Positions 23,803 through 32,596 of a stretch of DNA of 64,000 bases are shown in pieces (the stretch's first letter is position 1; each line of letters opens with the position of its first letter). The notes beneath the pieces are model-generated. The model did not search any database and was not told the DNA's origin. It was given only the letters and a program-made list of their open reading frames with translations. The position numbers were made by a program, and so were the translations under genes. This DNA comes from Mantis religiosa. Taxonomy: Eukaryota; Arthropoda; Insecta; Mantodea; Mantidae. Where the stretch lies: assembly GCA_030765055.1 (NCBI GenBank), contig CM060950.1, positions 462,299,689 to 462,363,688 of the forward strand, in the 5' to 3' direction.

Positions 23803-24730
23803 ATTTCTTTTTCTTTTCTCAATAAAGCATAGATTCAACTGAGTTAAAAGGTATTACTAGGCCACGATAATAACATATTACTGTATTTCAAAAAATAAAA
23901 TAATTGAGTTTCAAGTATAATTGTAAAGTGTGTTACAACTGAGTTAAAAGGTATTACTAGGCACATGATAATAACATATTACTGTATTTCAAAAAACGAA
24001 ATAATTGAGTTTCAAGTATATTTGTAAAGTGTGTTACTAATTACATGATAATAACATATTTACTTCATTTGAAAGATAAGGTGTTGCTTTTTTATGTTTA
24101 TGTTAGGGTGAAGGAATATTTTTTCCTATTCATGTCGTTTTGAAATGTTAGATAGCAGAAATCAATGAAATGTTAATTCAACTATAATCATGTATGATTT
24201 TTTATTAAAATATATTTACTACTTATATCAAAATGTTATTATCATGTCTCCGTTAAGGGGTGAGGGGAGATTTATATATATATATATATATATCAATGTG
24301 AACTAGCATGTACAAAGACTCTTATTTCAGCTATAATCATGTATGATGTTTGTTTAACGTATATTACTAATTACTTCAAATTGTAATTATCATGTTTACG
24401 TTAAGGGTAGGTGAATTTATTTATACTCAATGTGAACTAGCATGTACGTTATGTTAAAATCTCTACAATTAAATGTTAATTCAACTATAATCATGTATGA
24501 TTTTTTTTTAAAGTATAAAAATGTTATTATCATGTTTAAGTTAAGGAGATGTGAATTAGCAGTTACAGAAGATTTTTAAAAAAGTATAAAAATGTTATTA
24601 TCATGTTTAAGTTAAGGAGATGTGAATTAGCAGTTACAGAAGATGTCAGGAATCAATGTGAACAAAAAAAATCAAACACAATATATCATTAAAATTATAT
24701 TTCTTTATTGAGTTGTGTGTTTTTTTTTAT
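23803..24730. repeat. Non-coding spacer between convergent genes, tandem repeats and poly(A) signals
   Basis: Downstream of the polymerase, AATAAAGC at 23821 is a likely poly(A) signal. A block of about 100 bp (ACTGAGTTAAAAGGTATTAC...GTAAAGTGTGTTA) occurs twice (23838 and 23938). A looser unit with ATAATCATGTATGAT and ATGTTATTATCATGT recurs at about 24185, 24334, 24487 and later. A 61-bp unit (AGTATAAAAATGTTATTATC...CAGTTACAGAAGAT) is directly duplicated at about 24513 and 24581. The inverse AATAAAG at 24705-24711 fits the integrase transcript end. Confidence 0.75.
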
Positions 24731-25648
24731 TTATACAATGTCCACCTCATTAATCCATTCACGGGTAGGAAATCCTAACCATTTCACCAGAATCCTATCA
24801 CCCCGACGTCTGATGATCCTTTCAACTAAATACGTGTCTGGATATTGAGTTTTCTGTAATTCATAACCGTAGAATGCTCCTTCAATCAGTTTACCCTCCA
24901 GATCCTCGATGAGATAGGTCAATGGATGTGTCCTTTGCACTGTACGTATCCTAAAGACTTCAACACTCCAATTTGGTAGATAACCTTTCTCCATAACACC
25001 TTTATGCTTAGAAATCCTCACGTATACACCAACACGATGAAGCCTAGATCTTCGCTTCTCACGCAGACTTCTATCATATTTGTAGACGCTGAGCAGGAGA
25101 GAATTATCACGAACTTCTACAGGCTTCATACGAATCGTTCGATGGTAAGTATTATTGTAGGTATGAATAATTCTAGGTAGTATGTTTATCCATTGATATG
25201 AGCCTTGAACAATAAATTCCTTATGCAAAATCAGTTTGATCGTTCTTATTAAACGTTCCACTGCAGCAGCCTTAACGTGTGTGAATGTACTGTAATGATT
25301 AATATTATTACGATTCATTAGTTCGCGGAAATGTTTATTGTAAAACTCCCTTCCTTTATCAGATTGAACATTCTTCGGAAACGATTCCATTTCATTCAAT
25401 ATCTCCTCCATAGCAGTCGAAACGTTAATACCACTTTTATCACGTAATGGTCGTGCATAAGCCATCTTGGAATAAAAATTGCATGCAAGAAGAATATACT
25501 TATAATTCCTATTGTCTCTTGCATAATTAGACATGTCCATAAGATCTATTTGTACTAAATCGTTCATTCCTTTGCTTATGATCTTACGACGTAAAAATCG
25601 TCTTCTAGCTGGTGCATGTAACTCGGTTGCAATGCGACGTTTTATCAT
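24731..25648 (-). CDS. INT: Polinton integrase, retroviral type with chromodomain
   Basis: 305 residues. The catalytic core reads QIDLMDM (D35), NVQSDKGREFYN (D97) and KAAAVERLIRTIK (E131), a D,D,E triad with 33 residues between the last two, slightly short of the usual 35. The N-terminal HAPARRRFLRR precedes the core. The C-terminal part (about 268-305) reads YLVERIIRRRGDRILVKWLG with a following W, a chromodomain, typical of Polinton integrases. It joins the element ends to host DNA with 6-bp staggering, in the nucleus. Its ATG overlaps the stop of the upstream gene by 4 bp (ATGA). No break is visible, so this gene could be functional. Confidence 0.95.
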   Translation of the reverse strand: MIKRRIATELHAPARRRFLRRKIISKGMNDLVQIDLMDMSNYARDNRNYKYILLACNFYSKMAYARPLRDKSGINVSTAMEEILNEMESFPKNVQSDKGREFYNKHFRELMNRNNINHYSTFTHVKAAAVERLIRTIKLILHKEFIVQGSYQWINILPRIIHTYNNTYHRTIRMKPVEVRDNSLLLSVYKYDRSLREKRRSRLHRVGVYVRISKHKGVMEKGYLPNWSVEVFRIRTVQRTHPLTYLIEDLEGKLIEGAFYGYELQKTQYPDTYLVERIIRRRGDRILVKWLGFPTREWINEVDIV

Positions 25649-26403
25649 GCTATAATTTTTGATGTTTTAAGTTCTGTAATAATTTCTTCTATCTCGGGTG
25701 AGTGATTCAAATTACCTGCATCCCTCGACGCAACCAGTAATCTTAATCTGTTTATTATTTCATTCGGATCGTTCCAGTAGACGTAATCTAATTTTCTCTG
25801 CGGTACATGTTCTTTCCAACGTAAACCAAATCCAGTTCGATTACTAACAAGGTCACGAATGATATGACGATACTTGAACCCTCGATTTGCTCTTAAACGT
25901 CCATCTCTTGAATAACCGTGTCTGTAAACTTGAGTATTCTGTAAGATTTGCGAATACACGTCTAAATCATCATCTGTGTACGATGTCTTGCGAGGTAAAC
26001 GTTTAAATAATAATTCATATAAGCCTGCTGTGGGTTCATACGTTTCTGTTCCTATCTGAACACCATCATATTTAAACACAACTGTCTTGTTACCTAATTT
26101 ATACTCATTATCCTCGTAACGTATGCCGTAAGTATTGTCCATGTCACTCGAACTGGCAGTTCGAACCTTGTGTAGATACTTTGACACGAGATCAGATCCG
26201 TTAGCATCATCTGTAGTTTCGTCGTCGTTGTTGTCTTGGTGTGCTTTCGCTATTACTTTCAATGGTTCGGTTACAGGTTGAAGAACTTCAGACATGACTC
26301 GTTGCGTTTCGAATTTCATTCCTTTGAGAGAACGTAACTTTTCTCTTATTGCCCTACTGTGACGGGCAATGGATTCCTTAAGTCTTATAGCTTCAGCATC
26401 CAT
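25645..26403 (-). CDS. Conserved-looking Polinton protein of unknown function
   Basis: 252 residues. The N-terminal 45 are basic and helical (MDAEAIRLKESIARHSRAIR), followed by an acidic linker (NNDDETTDDANGSD). The middle has YEPTAGLYELLFKRLP, then YSQILQNTQVYRHGYS. The C-terminal part reads YWNDPNEIINRLRLLVASRD, AGN and EIEEIITEL, a pattern I recall from arthropod Polinton proteins annotated only as a domain of unknown function. It sits between the fibre-like gene (18 bp away) and the integrase (4-bp overlap), so it is probably co-transcribed with the ATPase block and may be a virion component. No catalytic motif is seen. Confidence 0.8.
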   Translation of the reverse strand: MDAEAIRLKESIARHSRAIREKLRSLKGMKFETQRVMSEVLQPVTEPLKVIAKAHQDNNDDETTDDANGSDLVSKYLHKVRTASSSDMDNTYGIRYEDNEYKLGNKTVVFKYDGVQIGTETYEPTAGLYELLFKRLPRKTSYTDDDLDVYSQILQNTQVYRHGYSRDGRLRANRGFKYRHIIRDLVSNRTGFGLRWKEHVPQRKLDYVYWNDPNEIINRLRLLVASRDAGNLNHSPEIEEIITELKTSKIIA

Positions 26404-26421
26404 ATCGAAATGAATGTATAA

Positions 26422-27567
26422 TTAATCAGCTACTGCTAATTTATATGAAACTATCAGTTCTATACTTAATATATGACCATCTTTAGCACGTCCGACTGGC
26501 GCTGTAAACGATAGAATATCGCCAGTTTCAACTCTTACAGGATATCTTTCAACTAATCTTCCGTTTATTGCAAACAATGTATCATTTACAGCATGCGGAT
26601 GTACCGATGATACGATGGAACACGAGAGTACACTTCCATTTCCAGGAACTTTATAGTATTCGAGTCCCGATGTTAACGTATACCTTAAAGAGGGACCTCG
26701 AAACGGACGTGTTTGCAATGAAATTATGAGTTGTGCTTTCAATTGTTGTAACATAGTGTTTACAACATTTCTCATTCGTGTTTTCATAGTATGAATATCA
26801 TTATTTATAGTGATTAGTTTATTATCAAGTTCCGTTTGTCGTGCGGTTAGTTCTTTCACTTCTTTTTCTACAGCTGTAGTAATAGTCTCGCTAGCGGAGG
26901 TGATTGTTCTAGTTAACTGACTTTGTAATTCATTCTGTTTCCGTGTAATAGTATCGACAATGTTTGTTATAGTCTCAGTTAAACCCGTTTGCAATTCATT
27001 ATGTTTCTGTATAAAGAAATGATTAACATAACTCATGGTGACTGCATCACTATCATCTATCGGGTCGGCTAAATCCTTCAATCTCTTCATTCGAAATGAT
27101 AGAGTTTCATTAGAGTCGTGAATTGGAATCCTATCATCTACATATTTTTTATTAGGAACGTCGTGTTCGTGAAGGGGGTCCAACAGCGTTTTCATTCTTA
27201 TACCATCTATAATGACATTATTTTCGGAATCACGTTTAAATGCATATTTACTTAAGTACTCCATTAAATTGTTGTATTGGATGTCGAGCGATTTTTGTAT
27301 GTGATCCCTAAGCATAGCTTCAAACTCGCCCATACGCTGATACGAGGTCTGCTCGCTGAAGATCTGCATTCGATTCTCGACGTCAGCCGTATGCGTATCC
27401 ACATAACGTTTAGTCGATGCATCGTCACTTTCTTCAGGGTCGTGAATATTGCACAATCGCTTTCCCTTGAATCGATAGTTTCCCGATCCATCTCTAGTTA
27501 TGATATATCGATTGAACACACCCCTAGAGGGTATGATTCTTCGGGATCCGAACCTGTCGATACTCAT
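26422..27567 (-). CDS. Fibre-like coiled-coil protein
   Basis: 381 residues. Three spaced copies of a short repeat, DPxxxxDAxxxxYV-like, lie at about 38-57 (IHDPEESDDASTKRYVD), 123-143 (LLDPLHEHDVPNKKYVD) and 163-182 (LADPIDDSDAVTMSYVN). Such repeats occur in phage and virus fibre shafts. Residues 185-285 form a long heptad-rich coiled coil with two related segments (KHNELQTGLTETI, KQNELQSQLTRTI). The last ~95 residues are a beta-rich globular domain (GLEYYKVPGNGSVLSCSIVS). The layout of shaft, coiled coil and head suggests a trimeric attachment fibre. This is inferred from architecture, not from a recognised family. It lies 20 bp after the ATPase gene. Confidence 0.7.
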   Translation of the reverse strand: MSIDRFGSRRIIPSRGVFNRYIITRDGSGNYRFKGKRLCNIHDPEESDDASTKRYVDTHTADVENRMQIFSEQTSYQRMGEFEAMLRDHIQKSLDIQYNNLMEYLSKYAFKRDSENNVIIDGIRMKTLLDPLHEHDVPNKKYVDDRIPIHDSNETLSFRMKRLKDLADPIDDSDAVTMSYVNHFFIQKHNELQTGLTETITNIVDTITRKQNELQSQLTRTITSASETITTAVEKEVKELTARQTELDNKLITINNDIHTMKTRMRNVVNTMLQQLKAQLIISLQTRPFRGPSLRYTLTSGLEYYKVPGNGSVLSCSIVSSVHPHAVNDTLFAINGRLVERYPVRVETGDILSFTAPVGRAKDGHILSIELIVSYKLAVAD

Positions 27568-27587
27568 TGCTTAAGTGATGGATTATT

Positions 27588-28367
27588 CTATTTATTCATT
27601 CTGATAAAGCGATCAAAACCGTGACGGTAGCGTCCCTCGTTCAGTGGATATTCTGGTACTATAACAACAAAGGATCGTTCATCACTCTCCCATATATGTT
27701 TACACATATTCTTAAATTCATCATAGGACATATCGGTATTTACATAATCTTCGTATATATGTTTTAAATTGAGATTATCCTGTCTAAAGAATATAATCAT
27801 ATTTGCATTATCTCTAATTTAATGTTTAGGTACTTTAGCATATGATTGTGCTAAATATATAGCATCGACATTACGATGTCTACCCATACTGTAATATGAA
27901 GCTATCTTACCCTGTTTTTCATTTATCACATCATCAAATACGAATATCGAATTTTCTCTAGCATCCGACGTTTGAATTACTTTATCACCATCATCGAACG
28001 TAAATACACCTATATCGGGTATAGTTTTCAGTAACCTGAGTAAATATCGATATTTAGGTTGTTGCAACGATTTCGAGTATATGTAGAGATTTTCGAATCT
28101 CAGACCATTCTCGTGAATAAGCAGGTTGAGTAAAACGTTCGTTTTTCCAGCATTTGAACTGCCAAGTATGAGCGCTCTAACGTTACTCGGAAACAACGTA
28201 CCGTGTCGTCCTTTGCGAATGTCATCCTCGAAATCTAACACCTGTATGGGTAGCGTACACTTTTGCTTTACTATCTCCATATCGCGACTAATACTTATAA
28301 AGCATAAGTTTTGTCTTTTATTTCGTTCGTGATAAGGGCAATCTATGTCTTTACTGGAATTAGGCAA
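27588..28367 (-). pseudogene. ATP: Polinton packaging ATPase (FtsK/HerA-type) with in-frame stop
   Basis: The frame runs from 28367 (or more likely the ATG at 28278-28280) to 27588 and is cut by a TAA at 27819-27821. Before it: FPSNVRALILGSSNAGKTN, the Walker A loop, SIFVFDDVI, the Walker B strand, then YYSMGRHRNVDAIYLAQSY. Beyond the stop, in the same frame, the 70-residue piece from 27800 continues family-like sequence (DNLNLKHIYEDYV, SYDEFKNMCKHIW). No frameshift is involved. Both ATPase motifs lie upstream of the stop, but the C-terminal quarter would be lost unless the stop is read through. In related viruses this enzyme pumps DNA into the capsid. The start is uncertain because the first 30 codons overlap a promoter-like duplicate. 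Confidence 0.9.
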
Positions 28368-28429
28368 TCGTCATAGGAATCGTATACTTATAAAGCGCAC
28401 GTTTTGCCTTTTTTATTTCATAGTGAGAC
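28281..28429. promoter_or_regulatory. Divergent promoter region with duplicated TATA block
   Basis: Two similar blocks of about 50 bp start near 28286 and 28384. Each has ATACTTATAAAGC, then GTTTTG, CTTTTatTTC and GTGA in the same order. The second lies just before the ATG of the PLA2-protease gene (28430). If the first is also regulatory, the ATPase would start at 28280 rather than 28367. Confidence 0.55.
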
Positions 28430-29422
28430 ATGCGCTCTACACGTGCACGCAAAGGTTCGGGAATTCTTAATTCCTTGATTAATTCATTACCATTTGAGGC
28501 ACATTTACCGGGTTATCGTTTCTGCGGTCCCGGAACGAAACTACATAAACGCTTGCAGAGAGGTGACTTACCGGTGAACGGGTTAGATTCAGCGTGTCTC
28601 GATCACGATCGGGCTTACGCAGAGAGTACTGATACAGAATCTCGTCGTCTAGCCGATAAGGTGTTGGTAGAGAAAGCTTGGAGACGTGTAAAGTCTGCCG
28701 ACGCTTCTTTGGGCGAACGACTTGCAGCTCGACTTGTGACTACACTTATGAAGGGTAAATTGGCAGCGGGCGCTGGCATGCGTAAACGTCGCAACAAGAG
28801 AGGTGGTTTCTTACCTTTGCTACCACTTTTAGCAGCTCTAGGTGCAGCAGGTGGTCTAGCTGGAGGTGCTGCTCAGATTGCTACGGCTGTCAATAAGAAA
28901 CGTTCGGATGCAAAACAACTTGCGGAATTAACACGTCACAACGAGCGCATGGAATCTTTGGCTCAGGGCAAAGGTCTTCGCCGTAAGAGACGTCGTAAGG
29001 GTAGAGGATTATATCTTCGATCAAAAAACTCGGGGCGAGGCCTATATTTATCCCGGAAAAAAGCCCTGAGTGCTAACGAGATCGATTCGTATGCACGACG
29101 TCTACGCATTCCACATTTTAGAGGTGTCTACATGATCGATAAACTACCTCCACATCCTCGATACTATGAGAGAATAGTAGTGAATCTGGATACATCAAAT
29201 AACCCTGGTACACATTGGGTTGCTGTACGTAAGGATGGTGACGTTGCCTACTACTTTGACAGTTTCGGCGATCTGAGACCTCCGGAAGAGATAGAAACGT
29301 ACCTTTCGGGTGTCAAGCTCCTATATAATACGACGAGATTTCAAGAATTCGATTCTGTGATTTGCGGTCACTTGTGCCTTCAGTTTCTCCTCGATGAGTT
29401 ACACGATCACCGTGAGTGGTAG
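28430..29422 (+). CDS. PLA2/minor-capsid protein fused to adenovirus-type cysteine protease
   Basis: 330 residues in one frame. Residues 28-65 are a parvovirus-style phospholipase A2 domain: calcium loop CGPG (32-35) and catalytic LDHDRAY (H59, D60). Residues 117-155 are a basic patch and a hydrophobic, glycine/alanine-rich helix (FLPLLPLLAALGAAGG) like membrane-active minor capsid proteins. A short duplicated GRGLYL element lies at 191-208. Residues 212-325 are the maturation protease: THW (H262), YYFDSFG (D277), Q305 and CGHLC (C312), the His-Asp/Glu-Gln-Cys set of adenain-type peptidases. PLA2 would breach endosomal membranes and the protease would process capsid proteins. Glycine-rich joints may be cleavage points between the halves (inferred). 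The 3' end overlaps the penton-like gene by 29 bp. Confidence 0.9.
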   Translation: MRSTRARKGSGILNSLINSLPFEAHLPGYRFCGPGTKLHKRLQRGDLPVNGLDSACLDHDRAYAESTDTESRRLADKVLVEKAWRRVKSADASLGERLAARLVTTLMKGKLAAGAGMRKRRNKRGGFLPLLPLLAALGAAGGLAGGAAQIATAVNKKRSDAKQLAELTRHNERMESLAQGKGLRRKRRRKGRGLYLRSKNSGRGLYLSRKKALSANEIDSYARRLRIPHFRGVYMIDKLPPHPRYYERIVVNLDTSNNPGTHWVAVRKDGDVAYYFDSFGDLRPPEEIETYLSGVKLLYNTTRFQEFDSVICGHLCLQFLLDELHDHREW

Positions 29423-30101
29423 TGATACCAGCTTCTCTACATTTCTAAATCCACCATTACATCTGGATCCTAACGGACATTACGAGATAGCTCTATTGAA
29501 TTTTGAGACTTTTTACTCAATTCCGAATGTGGACGAGAGTAATAATCTATTCCATTACGTTCGCGATGGAAAAGTCGAACGTATAGTAATTCCACCGGGT
29601 ACTTATAAATTGGATGATATCGCCAGATTGATCAAGGATGCTCTCGACATCGGTGACGACTTTATTCTACGTGCTAATAATAACACCATGAAATCAGAAA
29701 TTCAATCTCCCTATATTATCGACTTTAGTCGTGAGAGATCTATTGCTTCACTTCTCGGTTTCACCTCTAAACAGAGGGTACCGGCAAACGTGCTGACCGA
29801 GTCTAATGATTTGGTTAACATATTCAAGGTCAGCATCATACGTATCGAGTGTAGTCTTGCAACGGGATCTTTCATCAATGGTAAAAGTGGTCATTCTCTG
29901 TATGAATTTTTCCCATCGGTACCTCCAGGTTATCATATTTCGCAGGAACCATCAAGTCCTGTATATTTACCAATCATCGATACGAATCTCATTGATCATC
30001 TCGACATTAGAGTGGTAGACCAGAACGGCGATAAGTTAGATTTCAGGAACGAAACCATCACTGTACGATTGCACATACGTCGTAATGGGTATAAGTTTTA
30101 A
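29394..30101 (+). CDS. Minor capsid (penton-like, single jelly-roll) protein
   Basis: 235 residues. Features usual for Polinton/adintovirus pentons: the early YEIALLNFETFYSIPNV segment, IPPGTYKLDDIARLI, SLLGFTSKQ, then LATGSFINGKSGHSLYEFFP followed by VPPGYHIS, YLPI and a final VVDQNGDKLDFRNETITVRL. It would form the vertex capsomers of the icosahedral particle. The ATG lies within the end of the protease frame (29-bp overlap, different frame), so both are probably read from one transcript or one promoter region. No break is visible. Confidence 0.88.
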   Translation: MSYTITVSGSDTSFSTFLNPPLHLDPNGHYEIALLNFETFYSIPNVDESNNLFHYVRDGKVERIVIPPGTYKLDDIARLIKDALDIGDDFILRANNNTMKSEIQSPYIIDFSRERSIASLLGFTSKQRVPANVLTESNDLVNIFKVSIIRIECSLATGSFINGKSGHSLYEFFPSVPPGYHISQEPSSPVYLPIIDTNLIDHLDIRVVDQNGDKLDFRNETITVRLHIRRNGYKF

Positions 30102-30218
30102 GAGACGATGCTATATTAAAAAACATCTCTCGAGATTGATCTCTACTCGATCATCGACCCGCAAGCTAATCACATCGTCTAATCGAAGATTTCTCGCTAA
30201 CTTAGGCTTCAAGGTTCT
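30102..30218 (+). promoter_or_regulatory. Gap before the major capsid gene, palindromic
   Basis: 117 bp. It contains TCTCGAGATTGATCTCTACTCGATCATCGA, quoted in parts: inverted pairs around CTCGAG and repeated GATC/TCGA words. It may be a promoter or RNA hairpin. No TATA was clearly seen. Confidence 0.3.
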
Positions 30219-31427
30219 ATGATGGATGTGTTGGACTTGACCGGGATTCCGACCTTTGATGATAAGATCAGTAAGGAGGAAGAACACGTATTCCTACCGT
30301 ACAATACGTCAGCTCTCGATGTGAACGATGAAATTAGAATTCCATGTCAAGCTGAAGATTTGTACACGCTTCCTAGTAGAAGTTATCTCTACATTGAGGG
30401 GACTCTCACTAAACCCGACGGCACCGTTGCCACATCGAAATTGAGTAACAATGCTATGGCATTCCTATTCGATGAGATTCGTCTGGATATGAATGGAACG
30501 ACTATTGATAGAACTAGGAATCCGGGCATTTCATCAACGATGCGTAACTATGCTGCACTGAATGAACTGGAATCGAATCGTTTACTAAATGCTGGATGGA
30601 TCTATCCTGGAGGTGTGGTAGACATCGTGAATACATCGAATGGTATCTTCAATGCTATCGTTCCTCTTTCGATGTTGCTGGGTTTCGCCGACGATCACAA
30701 GGAGGTCATACTTAATAGCAAGTTTGAACTTATTCTCATTAGATCTAAGGATTCTAATAATTGTATCATTGGAAACGATCCTACAACCATACAACTAACT
30801 AGACTCGAATGGAGGATGCCTGTACTTCGACTTTCAGATTCTGAACGAGTTGATAAACTTAAACTCGTCAAATCGGATAAACCTCTACACGTCACATTTC
30901 GAACCTTGGACCTTCACACTCAACCTGCTGTACCTCAAACTAAAGCGTACACATGGAACATTGCAACCACGACTAAACTTGAAAAACCACGTTTCGTCAT
31001 AGTCGGTGCACAAGTGGATAGATTGAATCATCTCGCTAAGAATGCTTCTCTATTTGATAATTGTAATATCACCAATCTGAAACTTTATCTCAACAGTGAA
31101 TCTTACCCCTATCACGATATGAATTTGGATTTCGCCAATTCGAAATTTGCATCTCTGTATGATCAATATTCCAAATTTCAATCATCCTACTATGGAAAGG
31201 AGAATTACCCTCTTTTGAAAAGGAACGACTTTCTGAAATATGCACCGCTATTCGTCATCGATTGCTCTCATCAACCTGAGGATACTGTGACGGGGGCAGT
31301 GAATGTCAGATTGGAAGTTCAAGCATCGTCAAATTTTCCTGCACAAACTTCATTATTCTGTTTAATTATTCATGATAAATTATTCACTTATAAACCACTA
31401 ACTCATGTTGTACAATCTATCATATAG
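30219..31427 (+). CDS. MCP: Major capsid protein (double jelly-roll type)
   Basis: 402 residues. The protein has MAFLFDEIRLDMNGTTIDRT, RNYAALNELESN, GIFNAIVPLSMLLGFADDH, then NSKFELILIRSKDSNN and TRLEWRMPVLRLSDSERV in the first half. In the second half are KPRFVIVGAQVDR, LKLYLNSESYPYHDMNLDF, FASLYDQYSKFQSSYYGKE and DCSHQPE. This order matches Polinton/adintovirus hexon-like proteins, which form pseudo-hexameric capsomers. No stop or frameshift is visible. A codon earlier than the chosen ATG is not available in frame. The transcript end is probably at the AATAAAAC near 31435. Confidence 0.93.
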   Translation: MMDVLDLTGIPTFDDKISKEEEHVFLPYNTSALDVNDEIRIPCQAEDLYTLPSRSYLYIEGTLTKPDGTVATSKLSNNAMAFLFDEIRLDMNGTTIDRTRNPGISSTMRNYAALNELESNRLLNAGWIYPGGVVDIVNTSNGIFNAIVPLSMLLGFADDHKEVILNSKFELILIRSKDSNNCIIGNDPTTIQLTRLEWRMPVLRLSDSERVDKLKLVKSDKPLHVTFRTLDLHTQPAVPQTKAYTWNIATTTKLEKPRFVIVGAQVDRLNHLAKNASLFDNCNITNLKLYLNSESYPYHDMNLDFANSKFASLYDQYSKFQSSYYGKENYPLLKRNDFLKYAPLFVIDCSHQPEDTVTGAVNVRLEVQASSNFPAQTSLFCLIIHDKLFTYKPLTHVVQSII

Positions 31428-31452
31428 GTGTAATAAATAAAACATTACAAAT

Positions 31453-31941
31453 TCAAATTATCTTTTTATTGACTTTAACATACATCTCCAATATCCTCTT
31501 CCTTGCACTCCTGCTTTTTGCATCATATGAACATAATGATTTATGAATATCATACAACTGATATAAATTTCTTTCAATATATGGAATTAGTCTTTTAAGT
31601 CCATTGAATGCAGTACTATTCAGATTTATACTGCCCACATTTAAACATGTATTCACAAACGTTATTTCTTGCATCTTATTCATGCATAACATTATATTAA
31701 ATGCATATATTATATTTTCACTGTACGGTGCACATGGATGCTTACCATCTTTCAGATACGTATCCAAAACACACAAATTTGACATTATTACCTCCCAATC
31801 CTCTTTTGTAATATACACAAACGTATCGTCATGTGTGTCTTTAATGTAAAGTGATGGGAGTTCATTGTATAATCCTATGTTCACACGAAAGTCAATGCTG
31901 ATGGAGATGTCGTTATCGTTCATGCACACACTATTTACCAT
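31453..31941 (-). CDS. Unknown Polinton protein at the right end
   Basis: 162 residues from the ATG at 31939-31941 (an upstream TTG could extend it by three). It begins MVNSVCMNDNDISISIDFRV and includes YIKDTHDDTFVYITKEDWEV, CVLDTYLKDGKHPCAPYSEN and RLIPYIERNLYQLYDIH, with a basic C-terminus. No membrane segment, signal peptide or catalytic motif is seen. The start overlaps the stop of the upstream gene (ATG...TAG within 11 bp), suggesting coupled expression from one transcript. It converges on the capsid gene, and the inverse AATAAAAAG near 31462 is its likely poly(A) signal. Function unknown. Confidence 0.6.
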   Translation of the reverse strand: MVNSVCMNDNDISISIDFRVNIGLYNELPSLYIKDTHDDTFVYITKEDWEVIMSNLCVLDTYLKDGKHPCAPYSENIIYAFNIMLCMNKMQEITFVNTCLNVGSINLNSTAFNGLKRLIPYIERNLYQLYDIHKSLCSYDAKSRSARKRILEMYVKVNKKII

Positions 31942-32596
31942 CACTCGCAACTTCCTCCTCTACTTCTTCTGCGAAGGGTGTGAAGGGTTCGAACATCCTT
32001 ATGATGAAACTGTCTTGATCGAACGTCTTCTTGGCTTTGACGATTCTCGGTTTGCAGTTCGTCTTCTTCTTTTTCTTGTCTCCTTTCTTACTGGATCTGC
32101 GGACATACACGAACTGTCTCAACATCGTGAATATTTAATACACTTGTTAACGTAAAACTCTTATTATTTTATACTCACTTTTCTATGACTTCCTCCTCGG
32201 GTTTCGATGTACCGATATCCTTAAACGGACGATCATTGTACGGACCGCACACATCTTCACCTTGATCCTGTTCGGACTGGCATGCCACATCTTCACTTTG
32301 GGTTTTACTGAAATAAACATATTTATCATTAGTTATCTAACACATAACAACACTTTCACGTTAACACACAATTATAATTCTACTTACCCGAGGTACACTT
32401 TACAATTCTTTCCGCATTGAGCATAAGATGTGATCGAATCATGATGGGAAGGATTCTTGCAAATCACTTGATGCATCTTTCCATCACACGTTTCATCGTG
32501 GTGCTCAACCCAATGCTTTTGCAAATCTTCGAAATTGCGTAGATTCTCCCAGAATGTGGTATCACTTTCAATGATAGGTGTTGTTGTTCCACTCAT
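31931..32596 (-). CDS. Unknown right-end gene, probably three exons
   Basis: Exon 1, 32596-32388, starts MSGTTTPIIESDTTFWENLR and holds a His/Cys-rich stretch (HWVEHHDETCDGK, HQVICKNPSHHD) with a GG|GTAAGT donor. Exon 2 is 32307-32179 (acceptor TTTATTTCAG, donor GTGAGT), acidic, with QSEDVACQSEQDQGEDVCGP. Exon 3 is 32117-31931, basic (SSKKGDKKKKK) then acidic (EEVEEEVASDGK). The phases agree across both introns, for about 174 residues. The second acceptor lacks a good pyrimidine tract. If that intron is retained, the frame ends at a TGA within the donor, giving about 113 residues. The mixed acidic/basic, Cys-His character could suit a regulatory or nucleic-acid binding role. No family recognised. 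Confidence 0.55.

Noticed and set aside
28615..28797. Minus-strand frame inside the PLA2-protease gene, and similar antisense frames in the polymerase and capsid genes
   Set aside because: They are shadows of well-supported genes on the other strand.
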